From assembly GCA_021286855.1 (NCBI GenBank), contig JAJTBO010000003.1:248001-312000 (forward strand): a stretch of DNA of 64,000 bases, in the 5' to 3' direction. Source of the stretch: Hyphomicrobiales bacterium (GTDB lineage Bacteria > Pseudomonadota > Alphaproteobacteria > Rhizobiales > Ancalomicrobiaceae). The position numbers were made by a program, and so were the translations under genes. Under the pieces are notes generated by a model. That model was not told the origin of the DNA. It did no database searches and worked only from the letters and a program-made list of their open reading frames with translations. Below, in pieces: positions 9,572 through 17,931 of the stretch. Each line of letters starts with the position of its first letter. The stretch's first letter is position 1.

Positions 9572-9600
9572 AGTCCATCGTGAAAGAGACGGGTCGTCAA
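9572..9600 (-). promoter_or_regulatory. Possible promoter of the peptide-transport operon
   Basis: On the minus strand a -35-like TTGACG (9600-9595) is followed after 17 bp by TGGACT (9577-9572), a weak -10. The predicted transcription start falls inside the palindrome at 9553-9569. The -35 also sits in a small inverted repeat (GGGTC...GACCC). The weak -10 keeps this tentative. Confidence 0.3.
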
Positions 9601-9697
9601 GACCCAAAATGACTACGAAGCGCTCATGCTCAGAGGATGAGCAAATCGCTTTCGCCGAAGGCAGAAACGAGGGCTCGCCGTCGGCCGCGCCCCGCGT

Positions 9698-10393
9698 TCA
9701 CCCTCTCGGCGTCGAGAGATCCAGCATGCGCCGGATGTTGAGCGACGAACTGGCGACGTGCCGCGTCATCGCCGCCTGCGCTTCGTCCGGATCGCGAGCC
9801 AGAACGGCGGCGAGAATGCGTTCGTGCTCCTCCTGCGACGAGGCGATCCGATCGGTCTGCCGGAACTGGGCTTCCCGATAGGGGGCGGCGCGGACCCGCA
9901 ACTGCCCCGCGATCTCCTTCAGATGGTCGTTGCGCGCGCCGTCGAAGAGCAATTGATGGAAGCGGACGTTCAGTCGCGCATAGACCTCGCCATTCCCGTC
10001 CGCAGCCGCTCGGGCGCCGTCGCCGACGCAGATCTCCAATTCCCGGCGCTCGACCTCGCTCATCCGCGCGGCGCTCAGACGCGCGCAGACCGCCTCGATC
10101 TCGCACAGCGCCTCGAGCAGGTCGTCGAGTTCGGCGGGCGGAAGGCGGCGCACCCGGAAGGACCGCCGAAGCCCACGCTCGGCGAGGCCGGCCATCGCCA
10201 GGCGTTGCACCGCCTCGCGGACCGGCGTCCGCGACACGCCGAAGTCCTCGGCGAGCGCCAACTCGTTCAGAGCGTCGCCGGGCCTGAGACGGCCGTCGAG
10301 AATCCGATCGACCAGAACGGCATAGAGCCGATCCGCCGTCGGACCGGCGATGGCCGCTTCGGACCCGAGGGACCCGTCGTCGATCCTGTCCAC
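9698..10393 (-). CDS. GntR-family regulator, FCD domain
   Basis: This is a 231-residue regulator with a winged HTH (LNELALAEDFGVSRTPVREAVQRLA) and an all-helical FCD domain containing NVRFHQLLFDGA and EEHERILAAVLARD, with H residues at the metal-site positions. I place the start at the GTG at 10393 because AAGGAGG lies 4 nt upstream. ATGs at 10408 and 10432 are in frame but lie inside or next to a palindrome. It is divergent from the YfeH-like transporter gene at 10531, its likely target. The minus-strand operon beginning at 9540 lies downstream, 157 bp away, with its own likely promoter. Confidence 0.88.
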   Translation of the reverse strand: MDRIDDGSLGSEAAIAGPTADRLYAVLVDRILDGRLRPGDALNELALAEDFGVSRTPVREAVQRLAMAGLAERGLRRSFRVRRLPPAELDDLLEALCEIEAVCARLSAARMSEVERRELEICVGDGARAAADGNGEVYARLNVRFHQLLFDGARNDHLKEIAGQLRVRAAPYREAQFRQTDRIASSQEEHERILAAVLARDPDEAQAAMTRHVASSSLNIRRMLDLSTPRG

Positions 10394-10420
10394 GCCGCCT
10401 CCTTGCATGACGAATGATCG

Positions 10421-10434
10421 ATATGCATACATAT
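10421..10434. promoter_or_regulatory. Imperfect AT-rich palindrome between divergent GntR and transporter genes
   Basis: ATATG and CATAT arms flank CATA, in an AT-rich island of otherwise GC-rich DNA. It lies about 28 bp upstream of the regulator start and about 97 bp upstream of the transporter start. It is a plausible binding site for the adjacent GntR protein; that link is inferred. Confidence 0.4.
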
Positions 10435-10530
10435 ACCGTCGACGTGATGCAAATTCACCGCCGAACCGCCTCAGACCGCTCCCTCGGCGATGCTCCGCGC
10501 GAGCGCGCCGTCGAAAACACCGGTGTCCTC

Positions 10531-11484
10531 ATGAATCTCGCCCGCCTCCGCCCCGACAACTTCACGCTCGCCATCGCCGGGGCGGTGATCGTCGCCTCGG
10601 TTCTTCCGGCGACCGGCGCGACCGCGGTCGTCCTCGGCGACGCCGTCAAGATTGCGATCGCGTTGCTGTTCTTCATGCACGGCGCCAAGATTTCGCGGGA
10701 CGCGGTCGTGGCCAGCCTGTTGCACTGGCGCCTGCATCTCCTGATCCTCGCGTCGACCTTCGTCCTGTTCCCGCTTCTGGGGCTGTCGATCCGCGCCTGG
10801 ATGCCGGGTCTGCCACCGGAGATGTCGGCGGGCATCGTCTATCTCGCCATTCTGCCCTCGACGGTGCAGTCGTCGATCGCGTTCACCTCGATCGGGCGCG
10901 GCAACGTCGCCGGAGCGGTCTGCGCGGCGTCGCTCTCCAACTTTCTCGGGATCTTCCTCACGCCGATCCTGGCCGGCGTGGCGCTCCATGCCTCGGGCGT
11001 GACCATCTCCGGCCGGGCGATCGTCGGCATCTTCGAGCAGTTGCTGCTGCCCTTCGCCCTCGGACAGGTGTTGCAGAGGTGGGTCGGACCGTGGATCCGC
11101 CGCAACGCCAAAGTGCTGTCGCTGTTCGATCGTGGTTCGATTCTCGGCGTCGTCTATCTGGCCTTCGGCCAAGCCGTTCTCGGCGGCATCTGGCACACGG
11201 TCACGCCGGGCATGTTGGCCCTTCTGATCGCGGTGCTCGCCCTTCTGCTCGGCGTGGTGCTGACGGCGACGACGTCCGTCGCCCGGCTCCTCGGCTTTTC
11301 AAAAGAGGACGAGATCACGATCGTCATGTGCGGCTCCAAGAAGAGCCTGGCGAGCGGCATCCCGATGGCGACGATTCTGTTCGCCGGCCTGGACATGGGA
11401 TTGCTCGTGCTGCCGCTGATGATCTTTCATCAGATGCAGTTGATGGTCTGCGCGATCCTCGCGCAGAAATACGCCGAACGCTGA
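10531..11484 (+). CDS. YfeH-like bile acid:sodium symporter family (SBF/BASS) transporter
   Basis: This 317-residue protein has about nine or ten hydrophobic helices. It matches the E. coli YfeH type closely in several blocks: IALLFFMHGAKISRDAV, LHLLILASTFVLFPLLG, LAILPSTVQSSIAFTSI, and the C-terminal ITIVMCGSKKSLASGIPM and LPLMIFHQMQLMVCAIL. SBF/BASS proteins are inner-membrane Na+-coupled carriers of organic anions; the YfeH substrate is unknown. I chose the ATG at 10531 because MNLARLRPDNFTLAI aligns with the YfeH N-terminus, although the ribosome-binding site is weak. Earlier in-frame ATGs would add a hydrophilic tail. It is divergent from a GntR gene. Confidence 0.88.
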   Translation: MNLARLRPDNFTLAIAGAVIVASVLPATGATAVVLGDAVKIAIALLFFMHGAKISRDAVVASLLHWRLHLLILASTFVLFPLLGLSIRAWMPGLPPEMSAGIVYLAILPSTVQSSIAFTSIGRGNVAGAVCAASLSNFLGIFLTPILAGVALHASGVTISGRAIVGIFEQLLLPFALGQVLQRWVGPWIRRNAKVLSLFDRGSILGVVYLAFGQAVLGGIWHTVTPGMLALLIAVLALLLGVVLTATTSVARLLGFSKEDEITIVMCGSKKSLASGIPMATILFAGLDMGLLVLPLMIFHQMQLMVCAILAQKYAER

Positions 11485-11865
11485 TCCGGACGCCGGCTCA
11501 GACGCCCGTCCTGCCCGAACGTCTCCTCCGGCCGGCATGGTGGCGCCCTCTGCAAACGGCCGGCTCCGGGGACGCCTCTCGGGGTGCGCGTCGACTTGCG
11601 ACACGGATCCCCAGCCGCCTCCGCAGAACGTGGGGCGTCGCTCGACCGGCTTCTCCGGCAAACCTGATCAGCAACCTTCGCGAGATCGTCGATCCGTCGT
11701 TCGTCTCATTCGCGAAGAAGATCGCCGACGCTCCATTGCGGTAACTACGGATGCATCGGTTCCACGCCTCTTTCGCCGACTTCTCTTTTGACGGTCGCTC
11801 GAGAGACTTCTAAAGTCGGACCCCGCGTATCGGTCCTCCCTCCGAGGACCGCAGAGGGTTGGCAT
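11485..11865. other. Intergenic region, 381 bp
   Basis: I see no gene here. The first 280 bp show nothing I can interpret. The last 80 bp contain the likely promoter and leader of the amino-acid ABC operon. Confidence 0.6.
11789..11817 (+). promoter_or_regulatory. Likely sigma-70 promoter of the polar amino-acid ABC operon
   Basis: A -35 TTGACG (11789-11794) and a -10 TAAAGT (11812-11817) are separated by 17 bp. The expected start near 11824 leaves a leader of about 40 nt to the GTG at 11866. Confidence 0.5.
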
Positions 11866-12639
11866 GTGACCTCGGTCATTCGTCTCGACGACCTCCACAA
11901 GAGCTTCGGTGGAATCGACGTCCTCAAGGGGCTCTCGCTGTCGGCCGGCGAAGGCGACGTCGTGTCGATCATCGGCTCGTCGGGATCCGGGAAGAGCACG
12001 ATGCTGCGGTGCATTCCGCTGCTCGAAGTGCCCGACGCCGGCGAGATCACCGTCAACGGCGAGACGATCCGGCTGAAGCAGACCCGGCAGGGACCGCAAC
12101 CCACCGACGGCCGTCAGGTCGATCGTGCCCGCAGGGCCCTCGGCTTCGTCTTCCAGAGCTTCAATCTCTGGTCCCACCTGACCATCCTCGAGAACATCGT
12201 CGAGGCGCCGATCCACGTCCACAAGCGGCCGAAGGCCGAGTGCGTCGCCGAGGCGGAGGCGCTGCTCGAAAAGGTCGGCATCTTCGACAAGCGCGCCGCC
12301 TATCCGGCCGAGCTCTCCGGCGGTCAGCAACAGCGCGCCGCCATCGCCCGCGCGCTGGCCACCCGACCCAAGGCCCTGCTCTTCGACGAACCGACGTCGG
12401 CGCTCGATCCGGAACTGGTCGGCGAAGTGCTGCGGGTCATTCGCGCCCTCGCCGAGGAGGGCCGGACGATGTTGATCGTCACCCACGAGATGCGCTTCGC
12501 CCGCGAGGTCTCGACCCGCGCCGTCTTTCTCCATCAGGGGCGGATCGAAGAAGAGGGCGCGCCCGAACAGATCTTCGACGATCCGACGACCGATCGCTGC
12601 CGCCAGTTCCTGGCGAGCCACCTCGGCCGCGCCACCTGA
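11866..12639 (+). CDS. Polar amino-acid ABC transporter ATP-binding protein (HisP/GlnQ-like)
   Basis: This 257-residue ABC ATPase has Walker [10 protein letters not shown]-loop [16 protein letters not shown], signature LSGGQQQR, Walker [13 protein letters not shown] and switch histidine in [11 protein letters not shown]. These are the usual sequences of the HisP/GlnQ/OccP class serving polar amino-acid importers. I place the start at the GTG at 11866 (V-T-S-V-I-R-L), preceded by AGAGGG; starting earlier would run into the promoter. It opens an operon with an amidohydrolase, a binding protein and two permeases. Confidence 0.93.
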   Translation: MTSVIRLDDLHKSFGGIDVLKGLSLSAGEGDVVSIIGSSGSGKSTMLRCIPLLEVPDAGEITVNGETIRLKQTRQGPQPTDGRQVDRARRALGFVFQSFNLWSHLTILENIVEAPIHVHKRPKAECVAEAEALLEKVGIFDKRAAYPAELSGGQQQRAAIARALATRPKALLFDEPTSALDPELVGEVLRVIRALAEEGRTMLIVTHEMRFAREVSTRAVFLHQGRIEEEGAPEQIFDDPTTDRCRQFLASHLGRAT

Positions 12640-12650
12640 CGACTTCCGCA

Positions 12651-12694
12651 GCCGCCCCTGCGGCCGCGCTCCCCACCCCGGGGGCTCCGCCCCC
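12651..12694 (+). repeat. Two small GC hairpins between ATPase and hydrolase genes
   Basis: GCCGC-CCCT-GCGGC (12651-12664) and GGGGGC-TCC-GCCCCC (12680-12694) lie in the 78-bp gap before the M20 gene. Neither has a U-run. They may shape transcript processing. Confidence 0.35.
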
Positions 12695-12717
12695 CTCGCA
12701 GTACGGAGGCATCGTCC

Positions 12718-14151
12718 GTGACCTGGAACACAGACCGCATCTGGGAACTCGTCGAGGCCAAGAGCGCCGCTCACGCCGGCCTCGCCGACGCCGTCTGGGA
12801 CGCGCCGGAATTGAACTACACCGAAGTGACCGCGATGAACGGCCATCTCGACTTCCTCCGTCGAGAGGGCTTCCGCGTCACCGAGCAGGTCGCCGGTCTG
12901 CCGACCGCCATTCTCGGCGAGGCCGGCGAGGGCGGCCCGGTCATCGCCATCCTCGGCGAATACGACGCCCTGCCCGGCCTCAGCCAGCAGGCCGGCGTCG
13001 CCGAGCCCCGCCCGATCGAGGCCGGCGGCCACGGCCACGGCTGCGGCCACCATCTGTTGGGCGCGGCGTCGCTGCTCGCCGCCACCGCGGTCAAGGACTG
13101 GCTCGCCGAGACCGGCCGCAAGGGCCGCGTGCGCTATTACGGCTGCCCGGCGGAAGAGGGCGGCTCGGCCAAGACCTTCATGGCCCGCGACGGCATCTTC
13201 GCCGACGTCGACATCGCCATCTGCTGGCATCCGGCCGCCTTCACCGGGGTCAACATGCCGGTGTCGCTCGCCTGCACGGAGATGGACTTCCACTTCACCG
13301 GCCGCGCCAGCCATGCCGCCGCCTCGCCGGAACTCGGCCGTTCGGCGCTCGACGCGGTCGAGCTGATGAACGTCGGCGTCAACTACATGCGCGAACACAT
13401 GCCGTCGTCGGCGCGCATCCACTACGCCCTCGTCGACGGCGGCGGCATCGCCGCCAACGTCGTCCAGGCCAAGGCGACCGTGCGCTATCTCGTCCGCGCC
13501 CGCGAACTGCCCGACATGCACAAGCTGGTCGAGCGCGTGCGCAAGGTGGCGGCCGGCGCGGCGATGATGACCGAGACGTCGGTCACGGACGCGGTGCTCT
13601 CCGCCGACGCCAACCTGATCGGCAACACGCCGCTCGAGACCGCCATGCACGAGGTGATCGATGGCCTCGGCCCGGTGCCGTTCGACGCGGCCGATCAGGC
13701 GTTCGCCGCCCAGTTCCGCGCGACGCTCTCCGACGACGACGTCGTCGCTTCCTACAAGCGCGCCGGCCTGCCGCCGGATCGCGAGAAGGCGCTCAGCGAC
13801 GTGATCATCGCGCCCGACAGCTGGTCGCCGGACTTCGTCGGCTCGACCGACGTCGGCTCGGTCTCCTGGGTGGCGCCGACGGTGCAGTGCCGCGTGGCCT
13901 GCTACGCGGTCGGCACGCCCGGTCATTCCTGGCAGTTGGTGGCGCAGGGCAAGGCCCCGGCGGCGCACAAGGGCATGACCCATGCCGCCAAGATCATGGC
14001 CGGGACGGCGCGGCGCCTCCTCGAGGACGATCTTCTGATCGCTCGGGCGAAACAGGATTTCCGCGCCCGCATCGGCGACGCCTACCTGTCGCCGCTGCCC
14101 AAGGAGGCGAAACCGCCGATCCACATGTCGAAATCGACCAAGGCGAAGTGA
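12718..14151 (+). CDS. M20-family amidohydrolase (AbgB/aminoacylase-like)
   Basis: This is a 477-residue metal-dependent hydrolase of the M20 family, closest in style to AbgB (p-aminobenzoyl-glutamate hydrolase) and indole-acetyl-amino-acid hydrolases. Visible motifs are ILGEYDALPG (79-87), HGHGCGHH (105-112) supplying metal ligands and the conserved Cys/His pair, and CPAEEGG (143-149) with the catalytic Glu. The dimerisation domain includes FTGRASHAAASPELGRSALD. It should split an amide-linked amino acid from an acyl group in the cytoplasm. The start is a GTG with GGAGG 8 nt upstream. Its place inside an amino-acid ABC operon suggests the transporter imports an N-acylated or conjugated amino acid, which this enzyme opens. 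Confidence 0.92.
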   Translation: MTWNTDRIWELVEAKSAAHAGLADAVWDAPELNYTEVTAMNGHLDFLRREGFRVTEQVAGLPTAILGEAGEGGPVIAILGEYDALPGLSQQAGVAEPRPIEAGGHGHGCGHHLLGAASLLAATAVKDWLAETGRKGRVRYYGCPAEEGGSAKTFMARDGIFADVDIAICWHPAAFTGVNMPVSLACTEMDFHFTGRASHAAASPELGRSALDAVELMNVGVNYMREHMPSSARIHYALVDGGGIAANVVQAKATVRYLVRARELPDMHKLVERVRKVAAGAAMMTETSVTDAVLSADANLIGNTPLETAMHEVIDGLGPVPFDAADQAFAAQFRATLSDDDVVASYKRAGLPPDREKALSDVIIAPDSWSPDFVGSTDVGSVSWVAPTVQCRVACYAVGTPGHSWQLVAQGKAPAAHKGMTHAAKIMAGTARRLLEDDLLIARAKQDFRARIGDAYLSPLPKEAKPPIHMSKSTKAK

Positions 14152-14157
14152 ATGCGA

Positions 14158-14218
14158 CCGCCCTTCGACCGGCGTGGATCGAAGGGCGGCCGAAGGGGTT
14201 CGGGCGGCAGACCGCCCG
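14158..14218 (+). repeat. Two strong hairpins between hydrolase and binding-protein genes
   Basis: The first has perfect 11-bp arms, CCGCCCTTCGA (14158-14168) and TCGAAGGGCGG (14179-14189), and begins 6 nt after the M20 stop codon. The second is CGGGCGG-CAGA-CCGCCCG (14201-14218). There is no U-run, so this looks like an RNA processing or stability element rather than a terminator. Confidence 0.5.
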
Positions 14219-14276
14219 CCCCTCCCCGCCCACGCCATCCTCGTGTCGTTCGCGCTCCACTCGTCCGGAGGAAGTC

Positions 14277-15119
14277 ATGTCGAAGCTCGCCCGCCTCGCA
14301 ATCGCCGTCGTCGCCGTCCTGCCGCTCGCCGCCGCCCCCGCCCTCGCCAAGGAATGGACGACGATCAAGGTCGCGACCGAAGCCGCGTTCCCGCCCTTCA
14401 ACAGCGCCACCCCGGACGGCAAGGTCGTCGGGTTCGAACCCGATCTCCTGGTCGAGATCTGTTCCCGCGCCAAGCTGACCTGCGAGACCGTCATCCAGGA
14501 ATGGAAGGGCATCATCCCGGGCCTGCTCGCGGGCAAGTACGACGCCATCATGTCGGGCATGAGCGTCACGCCGAAGCGGCAGGAGGTGATCGACTTCTCG
14601 ATCCCCTACACCAACTCGCCGTCGACCTACGCCGTGCTGAAGGGCAGCCCGCTGATCGCCGCGCTGGGCGAACCCAAGCGCGTCATGCTCCCCGAGGAGG
14701 CCGCCGCCAAGGCTTCGACCGCGGCCGACGCCAAGGCGCTCGCCGGCAAGCTCCTGGCGGTCCAGACCGCGACCATCCAGGCCGACTTCGCCAAGACCTA
14801 CATGCCGGACGTCAAGACCCGCGTCTACGAGACCACGCAGGAAGAAGACCTCGATCTGAAGGCCGGGCGCATCGACGCCATCTTCGCCTCCGCCTCGTCG
14901 CTGGTCGCGACGCTGGAGCAGTCGAACGGCGAGATCGTGCTGGCCGGCCCGAAGTACTACGGCGGCCTGCTCGGCATCGGCTCGGCCTTCGGCATCCAGA
15001 AGGATCAGCCCGAGCTCAAGGCCAAGCTCGACGCGGCGATCGCGAGCTGCATCGCCGACGGCACGGTCAAGCGCCTCGCCGAGAAGTGGTTCCACGTCGA
15101 CACCACGCCGCGTCCGTGA
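14277..15119 (+). CDS. Polar amino-acid ABC transporter substrate-binding protein (SBP family 3)
   Basis: This 280-residue periplasmic protein has a signal peptide (MSKLARLAIAVVAVLPLAAA... cleaved near ALA-K). The mature start TIKVATEAAFPPFNSATPDGKVVGFEPDL is the classic family-3 opening seen in HisJ/ArgT/OccT. WKGIIPGLLAGKYDAIMSGMSVTPKR and ITFS/IDFSIPYTNSP-type blocks follow. The ATG at 14277 has GGAGGAA upstream. It binds the amino acid or conjugate delivered to the two permeases that follow after 12 bp. The ligand is not determinable; the M20 hydrolase next door hints at an N-acyl amino acid or opine-like compound. Confidence 0.94.
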   Translation: MSKLARLAIAVVAVLPLAAAPALAKEWTTIKVATEAAFPPFNSATPDGKVVGFEPDLLVEICSRAKLTCETVIQEWKGIIPGLLAGKYDAIMSGMSVTPKRQEVIDFSIPYTNSPSTYAVLKGSPLIAALGEPKRVMLPEEAAAKASTAADAKALAGKLLAVQTATIQADFAKTYMPDVKTRVYETTQEEDLDLKAGRIDAIFASASSLVATLEQSNGEIVLAGPKYYGGLLGIGSAFGIQKDQPELKAKLDAAIASCIADGTVKRLAEKWFHVDTTPRP

Positions 15120-15131
15120 GCGTGTGAGCCG

Positions 15132-15863
15132 ATGGACGGTCTCGTCGCCTATTTCACGCTGATCGGCTTCGGTCCGACCGGATGGGGGGTTCCGCTGCTG
15201 CGCGCCGCCACCATGACGGTCGCCGTGTCGCTGGCGGCCTTCGGGGTCGGGATCGTCTTCGGCGTCTTCGGCTGCTGGGCCAAATTGTCGAAATCGGTCG
15301 TCGCGCAGAGCGCGGCGGCCGTCTACACGACGGTGCTCCGGGGCGTCCCGGATCTCCTGGTGATCTATCTGCTCTATTTCGGCGGCTCGCAGGCGATCGG
15401 CGCGATCGCCCGGACCTTCGGCCATCAGGGCTTCTTCGGCCTCAATGGGTTCGTCGTCGGCATGATGGCGGTCGGCATCATCTCCGGCGCCTACCAGACC
15501 GAAGTCCTGCGCGGCGCCTATCTGGCGATCCCGAAGGGCGAACTGGAGGCGGCCCGCGTCGCCAGCATGGGCCGCCTACTGATGTTGCGTCGCATCATCG
15601 CGCCGCAGACGCTGCGCTTCGCCCTGCCCGGCATGGGCAACGTCTGGCAGCTGATCCTCAAGGAATCGGCGCTGATCTCGGTGGTCGGGCTGATCGAGAT
15701 CATGAACCAGACGCGGCTCGCGGTCGGACGGACCGGCGCCGCCTTCTCCTTCTACATCACCGGGGCGATCCTCTTCCTCGTCATCACCACCTTCTCCGGC
15801 GCGGCGTTCCGCCGGGCCGAGGCCTGGGCGATGCGCGGCATGGCCGGGAGGGTTCGGCAGTGA
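15132..15863 (+). CDS. Polar amino-acid ABC transporter permease (HisQ-like)
   Basis: This 243-residue inner-membrane permease of the His/Glu/Gln/Arg/opine type has five or so helices. Its EAA loop is GELEAARVASMGRLLMLRRIIAPQ, and RGVPDLLVIYLLYFGG is the typical HisQ/HisM motif. It begins 12 bp after the binding-protein gene and overlaps the next permease gene by 4 nt (GTGA). Confidence 0.94.
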   Translation: MDGLVAYFTLIGFGPTGWGVPLLRAATMTVAVSLAAFGVGIVFGVFGCWAKLSKSVVAQSAAAVYTTVLRGVPDLLVIYLLYFGGSQAIGAIARTFGHQGFFGLNGFVVGMMAVGIISGAYQTEVLRGAYLAIPKGELEAARVASMGRLLMLRRIIAPQTLRFALPGMGNVWQLILKESALISVVGLIEIMNQTRLAVGRTGAAFSFYITGAILFLVITTFSGAAFRRAEAWAMRGMAGRVRQ

Positions 15864-16573
15864 CGCGGCTCGCCTTCTTGTGGGACACCTTCCTGCAGCT
15901 GCTCGCCGGCGTGCCGGTGACGCTGTCGCTGGTGGCCGTCTCGGTGGCGCTCGGCGGACTGCTCGCCTTGGCGCTGACCGGCATCCGGCGCGCGTCGCGG
16001 CTCGGCGAATGGGCGGTCTCGGCCTATGTCTTCGCCTTGCGCGGCTCGCCGCTCCTGATCCAGATCTTCCTGATCTACTACGGCTTCGGCCAGATCGGCT
16101 GGATCCGGTCGTCGTTCCTCTGGCCGTTCCTGCGCGAACCGTGGTGGTGCGCCATCACCGCGCTCGCCCTCAACACCGCCGCCTATCAGGCGGAGGTGCT
16201 GCGCGGCGGGCTCAACGCCGTTCCGAAAGGAGCGGTCGAGGCGGCGCGGGTCTGCGGCATGGGGCGAGCGATGGCTTTTCGCCGCATCGTCCTGCCGATC
16301 GCCATCCGACAGGCGCTGCCCGCCTACACCAGCGAGGTGGTGATCATGGTCAAGGCGACCTCGCTCGCCTCGATCATCACGCTCTTCGAGATCACCGGGA
16401 TCGCGCATTCGATCGTCTCCGAGACCTTCCGCGCCTTCGAGGTGCTTTCGATCGCCGGACTGATCTATCTCGCCATCAACTTCACCCTGACCCGCGCCTT
16501 CCGCCGCCTCGAGATCCGCCTGACGCCCCAGTCGCGCGGCCGCCCGACCGATCGGCCGGTGTCGAAGGCCTGA
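15860..16573 (+). CDS. Polar amino-acid ABC transporter permease (HisM-like)
   Basis: This 237-residue permease has RGSPLLIQIFLIYYGFGQ and the EAA loop GAVEAARVCGMGRAMAFRRIVLP. The GTG start at 15860 overlaps the upstream stop codon by 4 nt, so translation is coupled. It pairs with the HisQ-like subunit. It is the last gene of the operon and ends 62 bp before the convergent TRAP genes; that gap has GC-rich inverted segments but no clear terminator. Confidence 0.94.
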   Translation: MTRLAFLWDTFLQLLAGVPVTLSLVAVSVALGGLLALALTGIRRASRLGEWAVSAYVFALRGSPLLIQIFLIYYGFGQIGWIRSSFLWPFLREPWWCAITALALNTAAYQAEVLRGGLNAVPKGAVEAARVCGMGRAMAFRRIVLPIAIRQALPAYTSEVVIMVKATSLASIITLFEITGIAHSIVSETFRAFEVLSIAGLIYLAINFTLTRAFRRLEIRLTPQSRGRPTDRPVSKA

Positions 16574-16635
16574 CCCTTCCCGGCGGCGACGAGCGCGGCG
16601 AGGTCCGGGCGGACGCCGCCTCCCCTCTTCCGCGC

Positions 16636-17931
16636 TCAGCCGAGATAGCCGAACAATCTGGGCACGAAGAGCACGACGTCGGGCCACACCACCATGGTGG
16701 CGAGCGAGAGGCACAGGACCAGGATGAACGGCCAGACCTCGCGGATGATGTCCTTCAGCGGGATGCCGGTCAGTCCGTTGATGACGAACAGCAACACGCC
16801 ATAGGGCGGGGTGACGAGGCCGATCATGATGTTGACCGTCATGACGACGCCGAAGTGCACCATGTCGATCTGCAGCGCCCTCGCCGCCGGCAGGAACAGC
16901 GGGATGACGATGAGGATCAGCGTCGTCGCGTCGAACAGACAGCCGAGCAGCAGGAACAGGACGTTGACCGAGACGAGGAAGACCAGCGGCGTCGTCTCGA
17001 TCGCCAGAATCTTCTTCGACATCAGCGCCGGGATGTTCTCGCTCGCGACGAGATAGTTGAGCACCAGGGCGGACGCGATGATCAGGCCGACGACCGCCGT
17101 CGACTTCGCGGCGTCGAGCATCAGATGGCCGAAGTCGGTCCACGACATGCCGCGATAGGCGATCGCGGAGAGGAAGAGCGCATAGGCGGCGGCGACCGAC
17201 GCGGCTTCCGTCGGCGTGGTGGCGCCGCCGTAGATGCCGAACAGCAGGATCACCGGCAGCATCAGGGCCGGGAAGGCGCGGAAGGTGATGCGCGGCATCT
17301 CCTTCAGTGGCGCCGCGGCGTCGCGTGGGAAATTGCGCCGGGTGGCGATCCAGGCGTTCATCGCCATCAGCACCACGCCGATGAAGAGACCCGGTAGGAT
17401 GCCACCGAGGAACAGATAGCCGATCGAGGTGTCGGAGATCAGCGCATAGAGCACCATCGGGATCGACGGCGGGATGATCGGGCCGATGACGCTCGCCGCC
17501 GCGGTCAACGCCGCCGCGTAGCCGGCCGGATAGCGGTTCTCCTTGCGCATCATGTCGATGATGACGCGGCCGATGCCGGCGGCGTCGGCCACCGCCGAGC
17601 CCGACATGCCGGCGAAGATGATGTTGGCGATGACGTTGACGTGGCCGAGGCCGCCGCGGAAGCGGCCGACGAGCGCGAGGCAGAAGGTCAGCAGCCGGTC
17701 GGAGACCGAGCCGGCGTTCATGAAGTTCGCCGCCATGATGAACAACGGCACGGCGAGCAGCAGATAGCTGTCGAAGAGGCCGTTCAGCCCCTGTTCGACG
17801 ATCAGGCCGGGGTCCTGACGGGTGGCGAAGAGATAGGCGACGGCGCCGACATAGGTCGCCAGCGCGACCGGCACGCGCAGCGCCGACAGGCCGAACAACA
17901 GGAAGAGGGCGAGGAAGAAGGCGTTGCTCAT
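16636..17931 (-). CDS. dctM: TRAP transporter large permease (DctM)
   Basis: This 431-residue membrane protein has about 12 helices and the DctM signatures NIIFAGMSGSAVADAAGIG, IGPIIPPSIPMVLYAL, GGATTPTEAASVA and TPPYGVLLFVINGL. TRAP systems import carboxylates with a Na+ gradient. The start is the ATG at 17931, which overlaps the stop of dctQ by 4 nt (ATGA). In-frame upstream codons overlap dctQ and do not match the family. It is the last gene of a minus-strand operon that begins with a DapA-family gene. Confidence 0.95.
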   Translation of the reverse strand: MSNAFFLALFLLFGLSALRVPVALATYVGAVAYLFATRQDPGLIVEQGLNGLFDSYLLLAVPLFIMAANFMNAGSVSDRLLTFCLALVGRFRGGLGHVNVIANIIFAGMSGSAVADAAGIGRVIIDMMRKENRYPAGYAAALTAAASVIGPIIPPSIPMVLYALISDTSIGYLFLGGILPGLFIGVVLMAMNAWIATRRNFPRDAAAPLKEMPRITFRAFPALMLPVILLFGIYGGATTPTEAASVAAAYALFLSAIAYRGMSWTDFGHLMLDAAKSTAVVGLIIASALVLNYLVASENIPALMSKKILAIETTPLVFLVSVNVLFLLLGCLFDATTLILIVIPLFLPAARALQIDMVHFGVVMTVNIMIGLVTPPYGVLLFVINGLTGIPLKDIIREVWPFILVLCLSLATMVVWPDVVLFVPRLFGYLG

